This document shows positions 23,231 through 36,824 of a stretch of DNA of 64,000 bases, piece after piece. Source of the DNA: Ptiloglossa arizonensis (Eukaryota; Arthropoda; Insecta; Hymenoptera; Colletidae). The notes under the pieces were generated by a model. The model saw nothing but the letters and a program-made list of their open reading frames with translations, was not told the DNA's origin and did no database searches. The position numbers and the translations under genes were made by a program. Every line of letters begins with the position of its first letter. Position 1 is the stretch's first letter. Where the stretch lies: positions 744,001 to 808,000 of the forward strand of contig NW_027478523.1 in the NCBI RefSeq assembly GCF_051014685.1, read 5' to 3'.

Positions 23231-26200
23231 TAGTCGGGCGAGTTTCTACTTTCAGATGCGACAGAAATCATGCGGATTGGTCAATCCGTTCGCGAGATAT
23301 GGCCGTTTGGATGTAAGAAACGCTTGAGAAACTCAAAATTTTCGCAGTTCTGATGCTCGAAACGAATAACTAGAACGGCCTAGGGGAAAAGTACGCATAC
23401 CGATGTAATCGGGCGAGTTTCTACTTTCAGATGCAACAGAAATTTTGCGGATTGGTCGATCCGTTCGCGAGATGTGGCAGTTTGGAAGTAAGAAACGCTT
23501 GAGAAACTCAAAATTTTCGCAGTTCTGAAGCTCGAAACTAATAACTAGAACGGCCTAGGGGAAAACTACACCTACCGTTGTAGTCGGGCGAGTTTCTACT
23601 TTCAGATGCAACAGAAATCATGCGGGTTGGTCAATCCGTTCGCGAGATATGGCCGTTTGGATGTAAGAAACGCTTGAGAAACTCAAAATTTTCGCAGTTC
23701 TGATGCTCGAAACGAATAACCAGAACGGCCTAGGGGAAAAGTGCGCATACCGTTGTAATCGGGCCAGTTTCTACTTTCAGATGCAACAGAAATTTTGCGG
23801 ATTGGTCAATCCGTTCGCGAGATATGGCAGTTTGGAGGTAAGAAACGCTTGAGAAACTCAAAATTTTCGCAGTTCTGATTCTCGAAACGAATAACTGGAA
23901 CGGTCTAGGGGAAAACTACACATACCGTTGTAATCAGGCGAGTTTCTACTTTCAGATGCAACAGAAATTTTGCGGATTGGTCGATCCGTTCGCGAGATGT
24001 GGCAGTTTGGATGTAAGAAACGCTTGAGAAACTCAAAATTTTCGCAGTTCTGATGCTCGAAACGAATAACTAGAAAGGCCTAGGGGAAAAGTACGCATAC
24101 CGTTGTAGTCGGGCGAGTTTCTACTTTCAGATGCAACAGAAATCATGCGGATTGGTCAATCCGTTCGCGAGATATGGCCGTTTGGATGTAAGAAACGCTT
24201 GAGAAACTCAAAATTTTCGCATTTCTGATGCTCGAAACGAATAACTAGAACGGCCTAGGGGAAAAGTACGCATACCGATGTAATCGGGCGAGTTTCTACT
24301 TTCAGATGCAATAGAAATTTTGCGGATTGGTCGATCCGTTCGCGAGATGTGGCAGTTTGGAAGTAAGAAACGCTTGAGAAACTCAAAATTTTCGCAGTTC
24401 TGATGCTCGAAACTAATAACTAGAACGGCCTAGGGGAAAAGTACGCATACCGATGTAATCGGGCGAGTTTCTACTTTCAGATGCAACAGAAATTTTGCGG
24501 ATTGGTCGATCCGTTCGCGAGATGTGGCAGTTTGGAAGTAAGAAACGCTTGAGAAACTCAAAATTTTCGCAGTTCTGAAGCTCGAAACTAATAACTAGAA
24601 CGGCCTAGGGGAAAACTACACCTACCGTTGTAGTCGGGCGAGTTTCTACTTTCAGATGCAACAGAAATCATGCGGGTTGGTCAATCCGTTCGCGAGATAT
24701 GGCCGTTTGGATGTAAGAAACGCTTGAGAAACTCAAAATTTTCGCAGTTCTGATGCTCGAAACGAATAACCAGAACGGCCTAGGGGAAAAGTGCGCATAC
24801 CGTTGTAATCGGGCCAGTTTCTACTTTCAGATGCAACAGAAATTTTGCGGATTGGTCAATCCGTTCGCGAGATATGGCAGTTTGGAGGTAAGAAACGCTT
24901 GAGAAACTCAAAATTTTCGCAGTTCTGATTCTCGAAACGAATAACTGGAACGGTCTAGGGGAAAACTACACATACCGTTGTAATCAGGCGAGTTTCTACT
25001 TTCAGATGCAACAGAAATTTTGCGGATTGGTCGATCCGTTCGCGAGATGTGGCAGTTTGGATGTAAGAAACGCTTGAGAAACTCAAAATTTTCGCAGTTC
25101 TGATGCTCGAAATGAATAACTAGAACGGCCTAGGGGAAAAGTACGCATACCGATGTAATCGGGCGAGTTTCTACTTTCAGATGCAACAGAAATTTTGCGG
25201 ATTGGTCGATCCGTTCGCGAGATGTGGCAGTTTGGAAGTAAGAAACGCTTGAGAAACTCAAAATTTTCGCAGTTCTGAAGCTCGAAACTAATAACTAGAA
25301 CGGCCTAGGGGAAAACTACACCTACCGTTGTAGTCGGGCGAGTTTCTACTATCAGATGCAAGAGAAATCATGCGGATTGGTCAATCCGTTCGCGAGATAT
25401 GGCCGTTTGGATGTAAGAAACGCTTGAGAAACTCAAAATTTTCGCATTTCTGATGCTCGAAACGAATAACTAGAACGGCCTAGGGGAAAAGTACGCATAC
25501 CGATGTAATCGGGCGAGTTTCTACTTTCAGATGCAACAGAAATTTTGCGGATTGGTCGATCCGTTCGCGAGATGTGGCAGTTTGGAAGTAAGAAACGCTT
25601 GAGAAACTCAAAATTTTCGCAGTTCTGAAGCTCGAAACTAATAACTAGAACGGCCTAGGGGAAAAGTGCGCATACCGTTGTAATCGGGCGAGTTTCTACT
25701 TTCAGATGCAACAGAAATTTTCCGGATTGATCAATCCGTTCGCGAGATGTGGCAGTTTGGAGGTAAGAAACGCTTGAGAAACTCAAAATTTTCGCAGTTC
25801 TGATGGTCGCAACGAATAACTGGAACGGCCTAGGTGAAAACTACACATACCGTTGTAATCGGGCGAGTTTCTACATTCAAATGCAACAGAACTTTTGCGG
25901 ATTGGTCAATCCGTTCGCGAGATACGGCAGTTTGGAGGTAACAAACGCTTGAGAAACTCAAAATTTTCGCAGTTCTGATTCTCGAAACGAATAACTGGAA
26001 CGGTCTAGGGGAAAACTACACATACCGTTGTAATCAGGCGAGTTTCTACTTTCAGATGCAACAGAAATTTTGCGGATTGGTCAATCCGTTCGCGAGATGT
26101 GGCAGTTTGGATGTAAGAAACGCTTGAGAAACTCAAAATGTTCGCAGTTCTGATGCTCGAAACGAATAACTAGAACGGCCTAGGGGAAAAGTGCGCATAC

Positions 26201-26339
26201 CGTTGTAATCGGGCCAGTTTCTACTTTCAGATGCAACAGAAATTTTGCGGATTGGTCAATCCGTTCGCGAGATATGGCAGTTTGGAGGTAAGAAACGCTT
26301 GAGAAACTCAAAATTTTCGCAGTTCTGATTCTCGAAACG

Positions 26340-29300
26340 AATAACTAGAACGGCCTAGGGGAAAACTACACCTACCGTTGTAGTCGGGCGAGTTTCTACT
26401 TTCAGATGCAACAGAAATTTTGCGGATTGATCAATCCGTTCGCGAGATATGGCAGTTTGGAGATAAGAAACGCTTTAGTAACTCAAAATTTTCGCAGTTC
26501 TGATGCTCGAAACGAATAACTAGAACGGCCCAGGGGATAAGTGCGCATACCGTTGTAATCGGGCGAGTTTCTACATTCAAATGCAACAGAAATTTTGCGG
26601 ATTGGTCAATCCGTTCGCGAGATATGGCAGTTTCGAGGTAAGAAACGCTTGAGAAACTCAAAATTTTCGCAGTTCTGATGCTCGAAACGAATGACGAGAA
26701 CGGCCTAGGGGAAAAGTGCCCATACCGTTGTAATCGGGCGAGTTTCTACTTTCAGAAGCAACAGAAATTTTGCGGATTGATCAATCCGTTCGCGAGATAT
26801 GGCAGTTTCGAGGTAAGAAACGCTTGAGAAACTCAAAATTTTCGCAGTTCTGATGCTCGAAATGAATAACTGGAACGGCCTAGGGGAAAACTACACATAC
26901 CGTTGTAATCGGGCGAGTTTCTACTTTCAGATGCAACAGAAATTTTGCGGATTGGTCAATCCGTTCGCGAGATATGGCAGTTTGGAGGTAAGAAACGCTT
27001 GAGAAACTCAAAATTTGCGCAGTTCTGATGCTTGAAACGAATAACTAGAACGGCCTAGGGGGAAAGCGCGCATACCGTTGTAATCGGGCCAGTTTCTACT
27101 TTCAGATGCAACAGAAATTTTGCGGATTGATCAATCCGTTCGCGAGATATGGCAGTTTGGAGATAAGAAACGCTTTAGAAACTCAAAATTTTCGCAGTTC
27201 TGATGCTCGAAACGAATAACTAGAAAGGCCCAGGGGAAAAGTGCGCATACCGTTGTAATCGGGCGAGTTTCTACTTTCAAATGCAACAGAAATTTTGCGG
27301 ATTGGTCAATCCGTTCGCGAGATATGGCAGTTTGGAGGTAAGAAACGCTTGAGAAACTCAAAATTTTCGCAGTTCTGATTCTCGAAACGAATAACTGGAA
27401 CGGTCTAGGGGAAAACTACACATACCGTTGTAATCAGGCGTGTTTCTACTTTCAGATGCAACAGAAATTTTGCGGATTGGTCAATCCGTTCGCGAGATGT
27501 GGCAGTTTGGATGTAAGAAACGCTTGAGAAACTCAAAATTTTCGCAGTTCTGATGCTCGAAACGAATAACTAGAACGGCCTAGGGGAAAACTACACCTAC
27601 CGTTGTAGTCGGGCGAGTTTCTATTTTCAGATGCAACAGAAATCATGCGGATTGGTCAATCCGTTCGCGAGATATGGCCGTTTGGATGTAAGAAACGCTT
27701 GAGAAACTCAAAATTTTCGCAGTTCTGATGCTCGAAACGAATAACTGGAACGGCCTAGGGGAAAACTACACATACCGTTGTAATCGGGCGAGTTTCTACA
27801 TTCAAATGCAACAGAAATTTTGCGGATTGGTCAATCCGTTCGCGAGATATGGCAGTTTGGAGGTAAGAAACGCTTGAGAAACTCAAAATTTTCGCAGTTC
27901 TGATGCTCGAAACGAATAACTAGAACGGCCTAGGGGAAAAGTACGCATACCGATGTAATCGGGCGAGTTTCTACTTTCAGATGCAACAGAAATTTTGCGG
28001 ATTGGTCGATCCGTTCGCGAGATGTGGCAGTTTGGAAGTAAGAAACGCTTGAGAAACTCAAAATTTTCGCAGTTCTGAAGCTCGAAACTAATAACTAGAA
28101 CGGCCTAGGGGAAAACTACACCTACCGTTGTAGTCGGGCGTGTTTCTACTTTCAGATGCAACAGAAATCATGCGGATTGGTCAATCCGTTCGCGAGATAT
28201 GGCCGTTTGGATGTAAGAAACGCTTGAGAAACTCAAAATTTTCGCAGTTCTGATGGTCGAAACGAATAACTGGAACGGCCTAGGGGAAAACTACACATAC
28301 CGTTGTAATCGGGCGAGTTTCTACATTCAAATGCAACAGAAATTTTGCGGATTGGTCAATCCGTTCGCGAGATATGGCAGTTTGGAGGTAAGAAACGCTT
28401 GAGAAACTCAAAATTTTCGCAGTTCTGATTCTCGAAACGAATAACTGGAACGGTCAAGGGGAAAACTACACATACCGTTGTAATCAGGCGAGTTTCTACT
28501 TTCAGATGCAACAGAAATTTTGCGGATTGGTCAATCCGTTCGCGAGATGTGGCAGTTTGGATGTAAGAAACGCTTGAGAAACTCAAAATTTTCGCAGTTC
28601 TGATGCTCGAAACGAATAACTAGAACGGCCTAGGGGAAAAGTACGCATACCGATGTAATCGGGCGAGTTTCTACTTTCAGATGCAACAGAAATTTTGCGG
28701 ATTGGTCGATCCGTTCGCGAGATGTGGCAGTTTGGAAGTAAGAAACGCTTGAGAAACTCAAAATTTTCGCAGTTCTGAAGCTCGAAACTAATAACTAGAA
28801 CGGCCTAGGGGAAAACTACACCTACCGTTGTAGTCGGGCGAGTTTCTACTTTCAGATGCAACAGAAATCATGCGTGTTGGTCAATCCGTTCGCGAGATAT
28901 GGCCGTTTGGATGTAAGAAACGCTTGAGAAACTCAAAATTTTCGCAGTTCTGATGCTCGAAACGAATAACCAGAACGGCCTAGGGGAAAAGTGCGCATAC
29001 CGTTGTAATCGGGCCAGTTTCTACTTTCAGATGCAACAGAAATTTTGCGGATTGGTCAATCCGTTCGCGAGATATGGCAGTTTGGAGGTAAGAAACGCTT
29101 GAGAAACTCAAAATTTTCGCAGTTCTGATTCTCGAAACGAATAACTGGAACGGTCTAGGGGAAAACTACACATACCGTTGTAATCAGGCGATTTTCTACT
29201 TTCAGATGCAACAGAAATCATGCGGATTGGTCAATCCGTTCGCGAGATATGGCCGTTTGGAAGTAAGAAACGCTTGAGAAACTCAAAATTTTCGCAGTTC

Positions 29301-29774
29301 TGAAGCTCGAAACGAATAACTAGAACGGCCTAGGGGAAAAGTACGCATACCGATGTAATCGGGCGAGTTTCTACTTTCAGATGCAACGGAAATTTTGCGG
29401 TTTGGTCGATCCGTTCACGAGATATGGCCGTTTGGATGTAAGAAACGCTTGAGAAACTCAAAATTTTCGCAGTTCTGATGCTCGAAACGAATAACCAGAA
29501 CGGCCTTGGGGAAAAGTGCGCATACCGTTGTAATCGGGCGAGTTTCTACTTTCAGATGCAACAGAAATTTTCCGGATTGATCAATCCGTTCGCGAGATGT
29601 GGCAGTTTGGAGGTAAGAAACGCTTGAGAAACTCAAAATTTTCGCAGTTCTGATGGTCGAAACGAATAACTGGAACGGCCTAGGTGAAAACTACACATAC
29701 CGTTGTAATCGGGCGAGTTTCTACATTCAAATGCAACAGAAATTTTGCGGATTGGTCAATCCGTTCGCGAGATA
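26340..29774 (+). repeat. 25-monomer offset block, copy 1
   Basis: It matches about 30715-34149 at an offset of 4375 bp (25 x 175). Shared rare markers include CGCTTTAGTAACTC, GTGCCCATACC (26716 and 31091) and GGGGGAAAGCGCGC. Within the block the offset falls to 4200 bp from about 27217-27391 (one monomer lost in copy 2). It returns to 4375 after about 27840 (one monomer gained in copy 2). Confidence 0.85.
26423..26438. other. Perfect 16-bp palindrome within a monomer
   Basis: CGGATTGATCAATCCG is its own reverse complement. The same perfect palindrome occurs at 873-888, 15748-15763 and in many other monomers of the GATC-centre variant. In the common GGTC-centre monomers the arms CGGATTG and CAATCCG remain complementary around a two-base centre. 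Dyad symmetry of this size is known in centromeric satellites of several lineages; a role here is inference. Confidence 0.9.
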
Positions 29775-30714
29775 CGGCAGTTTGGAGGTAACAAACGCTT
29801 GAGAAACTCAAAATTTTCGCAGTTCTGATTCTCGAAACGAATAACTGGAACGGTCTAGGGGAAAACTACACATACCGTTGTAATCAGGCGAGTTTCTACT
29901 TTCAGATGCAACAGAAATTTTGCGGATTGGTCAATCCGTTCGCGAGATGTGGCAGTTTGGATGTAAGAAACGCTTGAGAAACTCAAAATGTTCGCAGTTC
30001 TGATGCTCGAAACGAATAACTAGAACGGCCTAGGGGAAAAGTGCGCATACCGTTGTAATCGGGCCAGTTTCTACTTTCAGATGCAACAGAAATTTTGCGG
30101 ATTGGTCAATCCGTTCGCGAGATATGGCAGTTTGGAGGTAAGAAACGCTTGAGAAACTCAAAATTTTCGCAGTTCTGATTCTCGAAACGAATAACTGGAA
30201 CGGCCTAGGGGAAAAGCACGCATACCGATGTAATCGGGCGAGTTTCTACTTTCAGATGCAACAGAAATTTTGCGGATTGGTCGATCCGTTCGCGAGATGT
30301 GGCAGTTTGGAAGTAAGAAACGCTTGAGAAACTCAAAATTTTCGCAGTTCTGAAGCTCGAAACTAATAACTAGAACGGCCTAGGGGAAAACTACACCTAC
30401 CGTTGTAGTCGGGCGAGTTTCTACTTTCAGATGCGACAGAAATCATGCGTATTGGTCAATCCGTTCGCGAGATATGGCCGTTTGGATGTAAGAAACGCTT
30501 GAGAAACTCAAAATTTTCGCAGTTCTGATGCTCGAAGCGAATAACTAGAACGGCCTAGGGGAAAAGTACGCATACCGATGTAATCGGGCGAGTTTCTACT
30601 TTCAGATGCAACAGAAATTTTGCGGATTGGTCGATCCGTTCGCGAGATGTGGCAGTTTGGAAGTAAGAAACGCTTGAGACACTCAAAATTTTCGCAGTTC
30701 TGATGCTCGAAACT

Positions 30715-33700
30715 AATAACTAGAACGGCCTAGGGGAAAACTACACCTACCGTTGTAGTCGGGCGAGTTTCTACTTTCAGATGCAACAGAAATTTTGCGG
30801 ATTGATCAATCCGTTCGCGAGATATGGCAGTTTGGAGATAAGAAACGCTTTAGTAACTCAAAATTTTCGCAGTTCTGATGCTCGAAACGAATAACTAGAA
30901 CGGCCCAGGGGAAAAGTGCGCATACCGTTGTAATCGGGCGAGTTTCTACATTCAAATGCAACAGAAATTTTGCGGATTGGTCAATCCGTTCGCGAGATAT
31001 GGCAGTTTCGAGGTAAGAAACGCTTGAGAAACTCAAAATTTTCGCAGTTCTGATGCTCGAAACGAATGACGAGAACGGCCTAGGGGAAAAGTGCCCATAC
31101 CGTTGTAATCGGGCGAGTTTCTACTTTCAGAAGCAACAGAAATTTTGCGGATTGATCAATCCGTTCGCGAGATATGGCAGTTTCGAGGTAAGAAACGCTT
31201 GAGAAACTCAAAATTTTCGCAGTTCTGATGCTCGAAATGAATAACTGGAACGGCCTAGGGGAAAACTACACATACCGTTGTAATCGGGCGAGTTTCTACT
31301 TTCAGATGCAACAGAAATTTTGCGGATTGGTCAATCCGTTCGCGAGATATGGCAGTTTGGAGGTAAGAAACGCTTGAGAAACTCAAAATTTGCGCAGTTC
31401 TGATGCTTGAAACGAATAACTAGAACGGCCTAGGGGGAAAGCGCGCATACCGTTGTAATCGGGCCAGTTTCTACTTTCAGATGCAACAGAAATTTTGCGG
31501 ATTGATCAATCCGTTCGCGAGATATGGCAGTTTGGAGATAAGAAACGCTTTAGAAACTCAAAATTTTCGCAGTTCTGATGCTCGAAACGAATAACTGGAA
31601 CGGTCTAGGGGAAAACTACACATACCGTTGTAATCAGGCGTGTTTCTACTTTCAGATGCAACAGAAATTTTGCGGATTGGTCAATCCGTTCGCGAGATGT
31701 GGCAGTTTGGATGTAAGAAACGCTTGAGAAACTCAAAATTTTCGCAGTTCTGATGCTCGAAACGAATAACTAGAACGGCCTAGGGGAAAACTACACCTAC
31801 CGTTGTAGTCGGGCGAGTTTCTATTTTCAGATGCAACAGAAATCATGCGGATTGGTCAATCCGTTCGCGAGATATGGCCGTTTGGATGTAAGAAACGCTT
31901 GAGAAACTCAAAATTTTCGCAGTTCTGATGCTCGAAACGAATAACTGGAACGGCCTAGGGGAAAACTACACATACCGTTGTAATCGGGCGAGTTTCTACA
32001 TTCAAATGCAACAGAAATTTTGCGGATTGATCAATCCGTTCGCGAGATATGGCAGTTTGGAGATAAGAAACGCTTTAGAAACTCAAAATTTTCGCAGTTC
32101 TGATGCTCGAAACGAATAACTGGAACGGTCTAGGGGAAAACTACACATACCGTTGTAATCAGGCGAGTTTCTACTTTCAGATGCAACAGAAATTTTGCGG
32201 ATTGGTCAATCCGTTCGCGAGATGTGGCAGTTTGGATGTAAGAAACGCTTGAGAAACTCAAAATTTTCGCAGTTCTGATGCTCGAAACGAATAACTAGAA
32301 CGGCCTAGGGGAAAAGTACGCATACCGATGTAATCGGGCGAGTTTCTACTTTCAGATGCAACAGAAATTTTGCGGATTGGTCGATCCGTTCGCGAGATGT
32401 GGCAGTTTGGAAGTAAGAAACGCTTGAGAAACTCAAAATTTTCGCAGTTCTGAAGCTCGAAACTAATAACTAGAACGGCCTAGGGGAAAACTACACCTAC
32501 CGTTGTAGTCGGGCGTGTTTCTACTTTCAGATGCAACAGAAATCATGCGGATTGGTCAATCCGTTCGCGAGATATGGCCGTTTGGATGTAAGAAACGCTT
32601 GAGAAACTCAAAATTTTTGCAGTTCTGATGGTCGAAACGAATAACTGGAACGGCCTAGGGGAAAACTACACATACCGTTGTAATCGGGCGAGTTTCTACA
32701 TTCAAATGCAACAGAAATTTTGCGGATTGGTCAATCCGTTCGCGAGATATGGCAGTTTGGAGGTAAGAAACGCTTGAGAAACTCAAAATTTTCGCAGTTC
32801 TGATTCTCGAAACGAATAACTGGAACGGTCAAGGGGAAAACTACACATACCGTTGTAATCAGGCGAGTTTCTACTTTCAGATGCAACAGAAATTTTGCGG
32901 ATTGGTCAATCCGTTCGCGAGATGTGGCAGTTTGGATGTAAGAAACGCTTGAGAAACTCAAAATTTTCGAAGTTCTGATGCTCGAAACGAATAACTAGAA
33001 CGGCCTAGGGGAAAAGTACGCATACCGATGTAATCGGGCGAGTTTCTACTTTCAGATGCAACAGAAATTTTGCGGATTGGTCGATCCGTTCGCGAGATGT
33101 GGCAGTTTGGATGTAAGAAACGCTTGAGAAACTCAAAATTTTCGCAGTTCTGAAGCTCGAAACTAATAACTAGAACGGCCTAGGGGAAAACTACACCTAC
33201 CGTTGTAGTCGGGCGAGTTTCTACTTTCAGATGCAACAGAAATCATGCGTGTTGGTCATTCCGTTCGCGAGATATGGCCGTTTGGATGTAAGAAACGCTT
33301 GAGAAACTCAAAATTTTCGCAGTTCTGATGCTCGAAACGAATAACCAGAACGGCCTAGGGGAAAAGTGCGCATACCGTTGTAATCGGGCCAGTTTCTACT
33401 TTCAGATGCAACAGAAATTTTGCGGATTGGTCAATCCGTTCGCGAGATATGGCAGTTTGGAGGTAAGAAACGCTTGAGAAACTCAAAATTTTCGCAGTTC
33501 TGATTCTCGAAACGAATAACTGGAACGGTCTAGGGGAAAACTACACATACCGTTGTAATCAGGCGAGTTTCTACTTTCAGATGCAACAGAAATCATGCGG
33601 ATTGGTCAATCCGTTCGCGAGATATGGCCGTTTGGAAGTAAGAAACGCTTGAGAAACTCAAAATTTTCGCAGTTCTGAAGCTCGAAACTAATAACTAGAA

Positions 33701-34149
33701 CGGCCTAGGGGAAAACTACACATACCGTTGTAGTCGGTCGAGTTTCTACTTTCAGATGCAACAGAAATCATGCGGATTGGTCAATCCGTTCGCGAGATAT
33801 GGCCGTTTGGATGTAAGAAACGCTTGAGAAACTCAAAATTTTCGCAGTTCTGATGCTCGAAACGAATAACCAGAACGGCCTTGGGGAAAAGTGCGCATAC
33901 CGTTGTAATCGGGCGAGTTTCTACTTTCAGATGCAACAGAAATTTTCCGGATTGATCAATCCGTTCGCGAGATGTGGCAGTTTGGAGGTAAGAAACGCTT
34001 GAGAAACTCAAAATTTTCGCAGTTCTGATGGTCGAAACGAATAACTGGAACGGCCTAGGGGAAAACTACACATACCGTTGTAATCGGGCGAGTTTCTACA
34101 TTCAAATGCAACAGAAATTTTGCGGATTGGTCAATCCGTTCGCGAGATT
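30715..34149 (+). repeat. 25-monomer offset block, copy 2
   Basis: The second copy of 26340-29774. The left edge is set by the change from AACTAATAAC to AACGAATAAC just upstream. The match ends near the one-base insertion at 34146-34151 (GAGATTATGG). A stretch at about 29310-29420 and its partner at about 33685-33795 differ at many sites, which suggests a local conversion from another monomer type. Confidence 0.8.
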
Positions 34150-35374
34150 ATGGCCGTTTGGAAGTAAGAAACGCTTGAGAAACTCAAAATTTTCGCAGTT
34201 CTGATGCTCGAAACGAATAACTAGAACGGCCTAGGGGAAAAGTACGCATACCGATGTAATCGGGCGAGTTTCTACTTTCAGATGCAACAGAAATTTTGCG
34301 GATTGGTCGATCCGTACGCGAGATGTGGCAGTTTGGATGTAAGAAACGCTTGAGAAACTCAAAATTTTCGCAGTTCTGAAGCTCGAAACTAATAACTAGA
34401 ACGGCCTAGGGGAAAACTACACCTACCGTTGTAGTCGGGCGAGTTTCTACTTTCAGATGCAACAGAAATCATGCGGGTTGGTCAATCCGTTCGCGAGATA
34501 TGGCCGTTTGGATGTAAGAAACGCTTGAGAAACTCAAAATTTTCGCAGTTCTGATGCTCGAAACGTATAACCAGAACGGCCTAGGGGAAAAGTGCGCATA
34601 CCGTTGTAATCGGGCCAGTTTCTACTTTCAGATGCAACAGAAATTTTGCGGATTGGTCAATCCGTTCGCGAGATATGGCAGTTTGGAGGTAAGAAACGCT
34701 TGAGAAACTCAAAATTTTCGCAGTTCTGATTCTCGAAACGAATAACTGGAACGGTCTAGGGGAAAACTACACATACCGTTGTAATCAGGCGAGTTTCTAC
34801 TTTCAGATGCAACAGAAATCATGCGGATTGGTCAATCCGTTCGCGAGATATGGCCGTTTGGAAGTAAGAAACGCTTGAGAAACTCAAAATTTTCGCAGTT
34901 CTGAAGCTCGAAACTAATAACTAGAACGGCCTAGGGGAAAACTACACATACCGTTGTAGTCGGGCGAGTTTCTACTTTCAGATGCAACAGAAATCATGCG
35001 GATTGGTCAATCCGTTCGCGAGATATGGCCGTTTGGATGTAAGAAACGCTTGAGAAACTCAAAATTTTCGCAGTTCTGATGCTCGAAACGAATAACCAGA
35101 ACGGCCTTGGGGAAAAGTGCGCATACCGTTGTAATCGGGCGAGTTTCTACTTTCAGATGCAACAGAAATTTTCCGGATTGATCAATCCGTTCGCGAGATG
35201 TGGCAGTTTGGAGGTAAGAAACGCTTGAGAAACTCAAAATTTTCGCAGTTCTGATGGTCGAAACGAATAACTGGAACGGCCTAGGGGAAAACTACACATA
35301 CCGTTGTAATCGGGCGAGTTTCTACATTCAAATGCAACAGAAATTTTGCGGATTGGTCAATCCGTTCGCGAGAT
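33270..35374 (+). repeat. 7-monomer tandem duplication (offset 1226 bp)
   Basis: About 33270-34148 repeats as about 34496-35374. The offset is 1226 bp, that is 7 x 175 plus 1; the extra base is the insertion at 34146-34151. A shared rare marker is CCTTGGGGAAAAG at about 33880 and 35105. The left limit is approximate. Confidence 0.8.
34146..34151 (+). other. Only one-base-long monomer in the window
   Basis: GAGATTATGG has an extra T compared with GAGATATGG, giving a 176-bp unit. This base explains the +1 in the 1226 and 5951 bp offsets between flanking duplicated blocks. Confidence 0.9.
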
Positions 35375-35774
35375 ACGGCAGTTTGGAGGTAACAAACGCT
35401 TGAGAAACTCAAAATTTTCGCAGTTCTGATTCTCGAAACGAATAACTGGAACGGTCTAGGGGAAAACTACACATACCGTTGTAATCAGGCGAGTTTCTAC
35501 TTTCAGATGCAACAGAAATTTTGCGGATTGGTCAATCCGTTCGCGAGATGTGACAGTTTGGATGTAAGAAACGCTTGAGAAACTCAAAATTTTCGCAGTT
35601 CTGATGCTCGAAACGAATAACTAGAACGGCCTAGGGGAAAAGTGCGCATACCGTTGTAATCGGGCCAGTTTCTACTTTCAGATGCAACAGAAATTTTGCG
35701 GATTGGTCAATCCGTTCGCGAGATATGGCAGTTTGGAGGTAAGAAACGCTTGAGAAACTCAAAATTTTCGCCGT

Positions 35775-36824
35775 TCTGATTCTCGAAACGAATAACTGGA
35801 ACGGCCTAGGGGAAAAGCACGCATACCGATGTAATCGGGCGAGTTTCTACTTTCAGATGCAACAGAAATTTTGCGGATTGGTCGATCCGTTCGCGAGATG
35901 TGGCAGTTTGGAAGTAAGAAACGCTTGAGAAACTCAAAATTTTCGCAGTTCTGAAGCTCGAAACTAATAACTAGAACGGCCTAGGGGAAAACTACACCTA
36001 CCGTTGTAGTCGGGCGAGTTTCTACTTTCAGATGCGACAGAAATCATGCGGATTGGTCAATCCGTTCGCGAGATATGGCCGTTTGGATGTAAGAAACGCT
36101 TGAGAAACTCAAAATTTTCGCAGTTCTGATGCTCGAAACGAATAACTAGAACGGCCTAGGGGAAAAGTACGCATACCGATGTAATCGGGCGAGTTTCTAC
36201 TTTCAGATGCAACAGAAATTTTGCGGATTGGTCGATCCGTTCGCGAGATGTGGCAGTTTGGAAGTAAGAAACGCTTGAGAAACTCAAAATTTTCGCAGTT
36301 CTGATTCTCGAAACGAATAACTGGAACGGCCTAGGGGAAAAGCACCCATACCGATGTAATCGGGCGAGTTTCTACTTTCAGATGCAACAGAAATTTTGCG
36401 GATTGGTCGATCCGTTCGCGAGATGTGGCAGTTTGGAAGTAAGAAACGCTTGAGAAACTCAAAATTTTCGCAGTTCTGAAGCTCGAAACTAATAACTAGA
36501 ACGGCCTAGGGGAAAACTACACCTACCGTTGTAGTCGGGCGAGTTTCTACTTTCAGATGCGACAGAAATCATGCGGATTGGTCAATCCGTTCGCGAGATA
36601 TGGCCGTTTGGATGTAAGAAACGCTTGAGAAACTCAAAATTTTCGCAGTTCTGATGCTCGAAACGAATAACTAGAACGGCCTAGGGGAAAAGTACGCATA
36701 CCGATGTAATCGGGCGAGTTTCTACTTTCAGATGCAACAGAAATTTTGCGGATTGGTCGATCCGTTCGCGAGATGTGGCAGTTTGGAAGTAAGAAACGCT
36801 TGAGAAACTCAAAATTTTCGCAGT
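35775..36824 (+). repeat. 3-monomer tandem duplication (525 bp x 2)
   Basis: The rare AAAGCAC motif occurs at 35815 and again 525 bp later at about 36340, the second with CACCCATACC. The three monomers between (CCGATG type, TAGTC type with GATGCGACAG, and GGCCGTTTGG type) repeat in the same order. Outer limits are approximate to within a fraction of a monomer. Confidence 0.8.

Larger units (their letters stand above)
17601..26339 (+). repeat. Family B satellite domain with 4- and 5-monomer HORs
   Basis: Diagnostic monomers recur in fixed order. One has CACCTACCGTTGTAGTCGGG, the next TCATGCGG with GGCCGTTTGG, another AATCAGGCGAG with CGGTCTAGG, and another CATACCGATGTAATC with GGTCGAT. The TAGTC marker occurs at 18156, 18506, 19381, 20256, 21131, 21831, 22531, 23231, 23581, 24106, 24631 and 25331. 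The spacings are 2, 5, 5, 5, 4, 4, 4, 2, 3, 3 and 4 monomers exactly. The HOR thus shortens from 875 to 700 bp within the domain. Confidence 0.9.
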
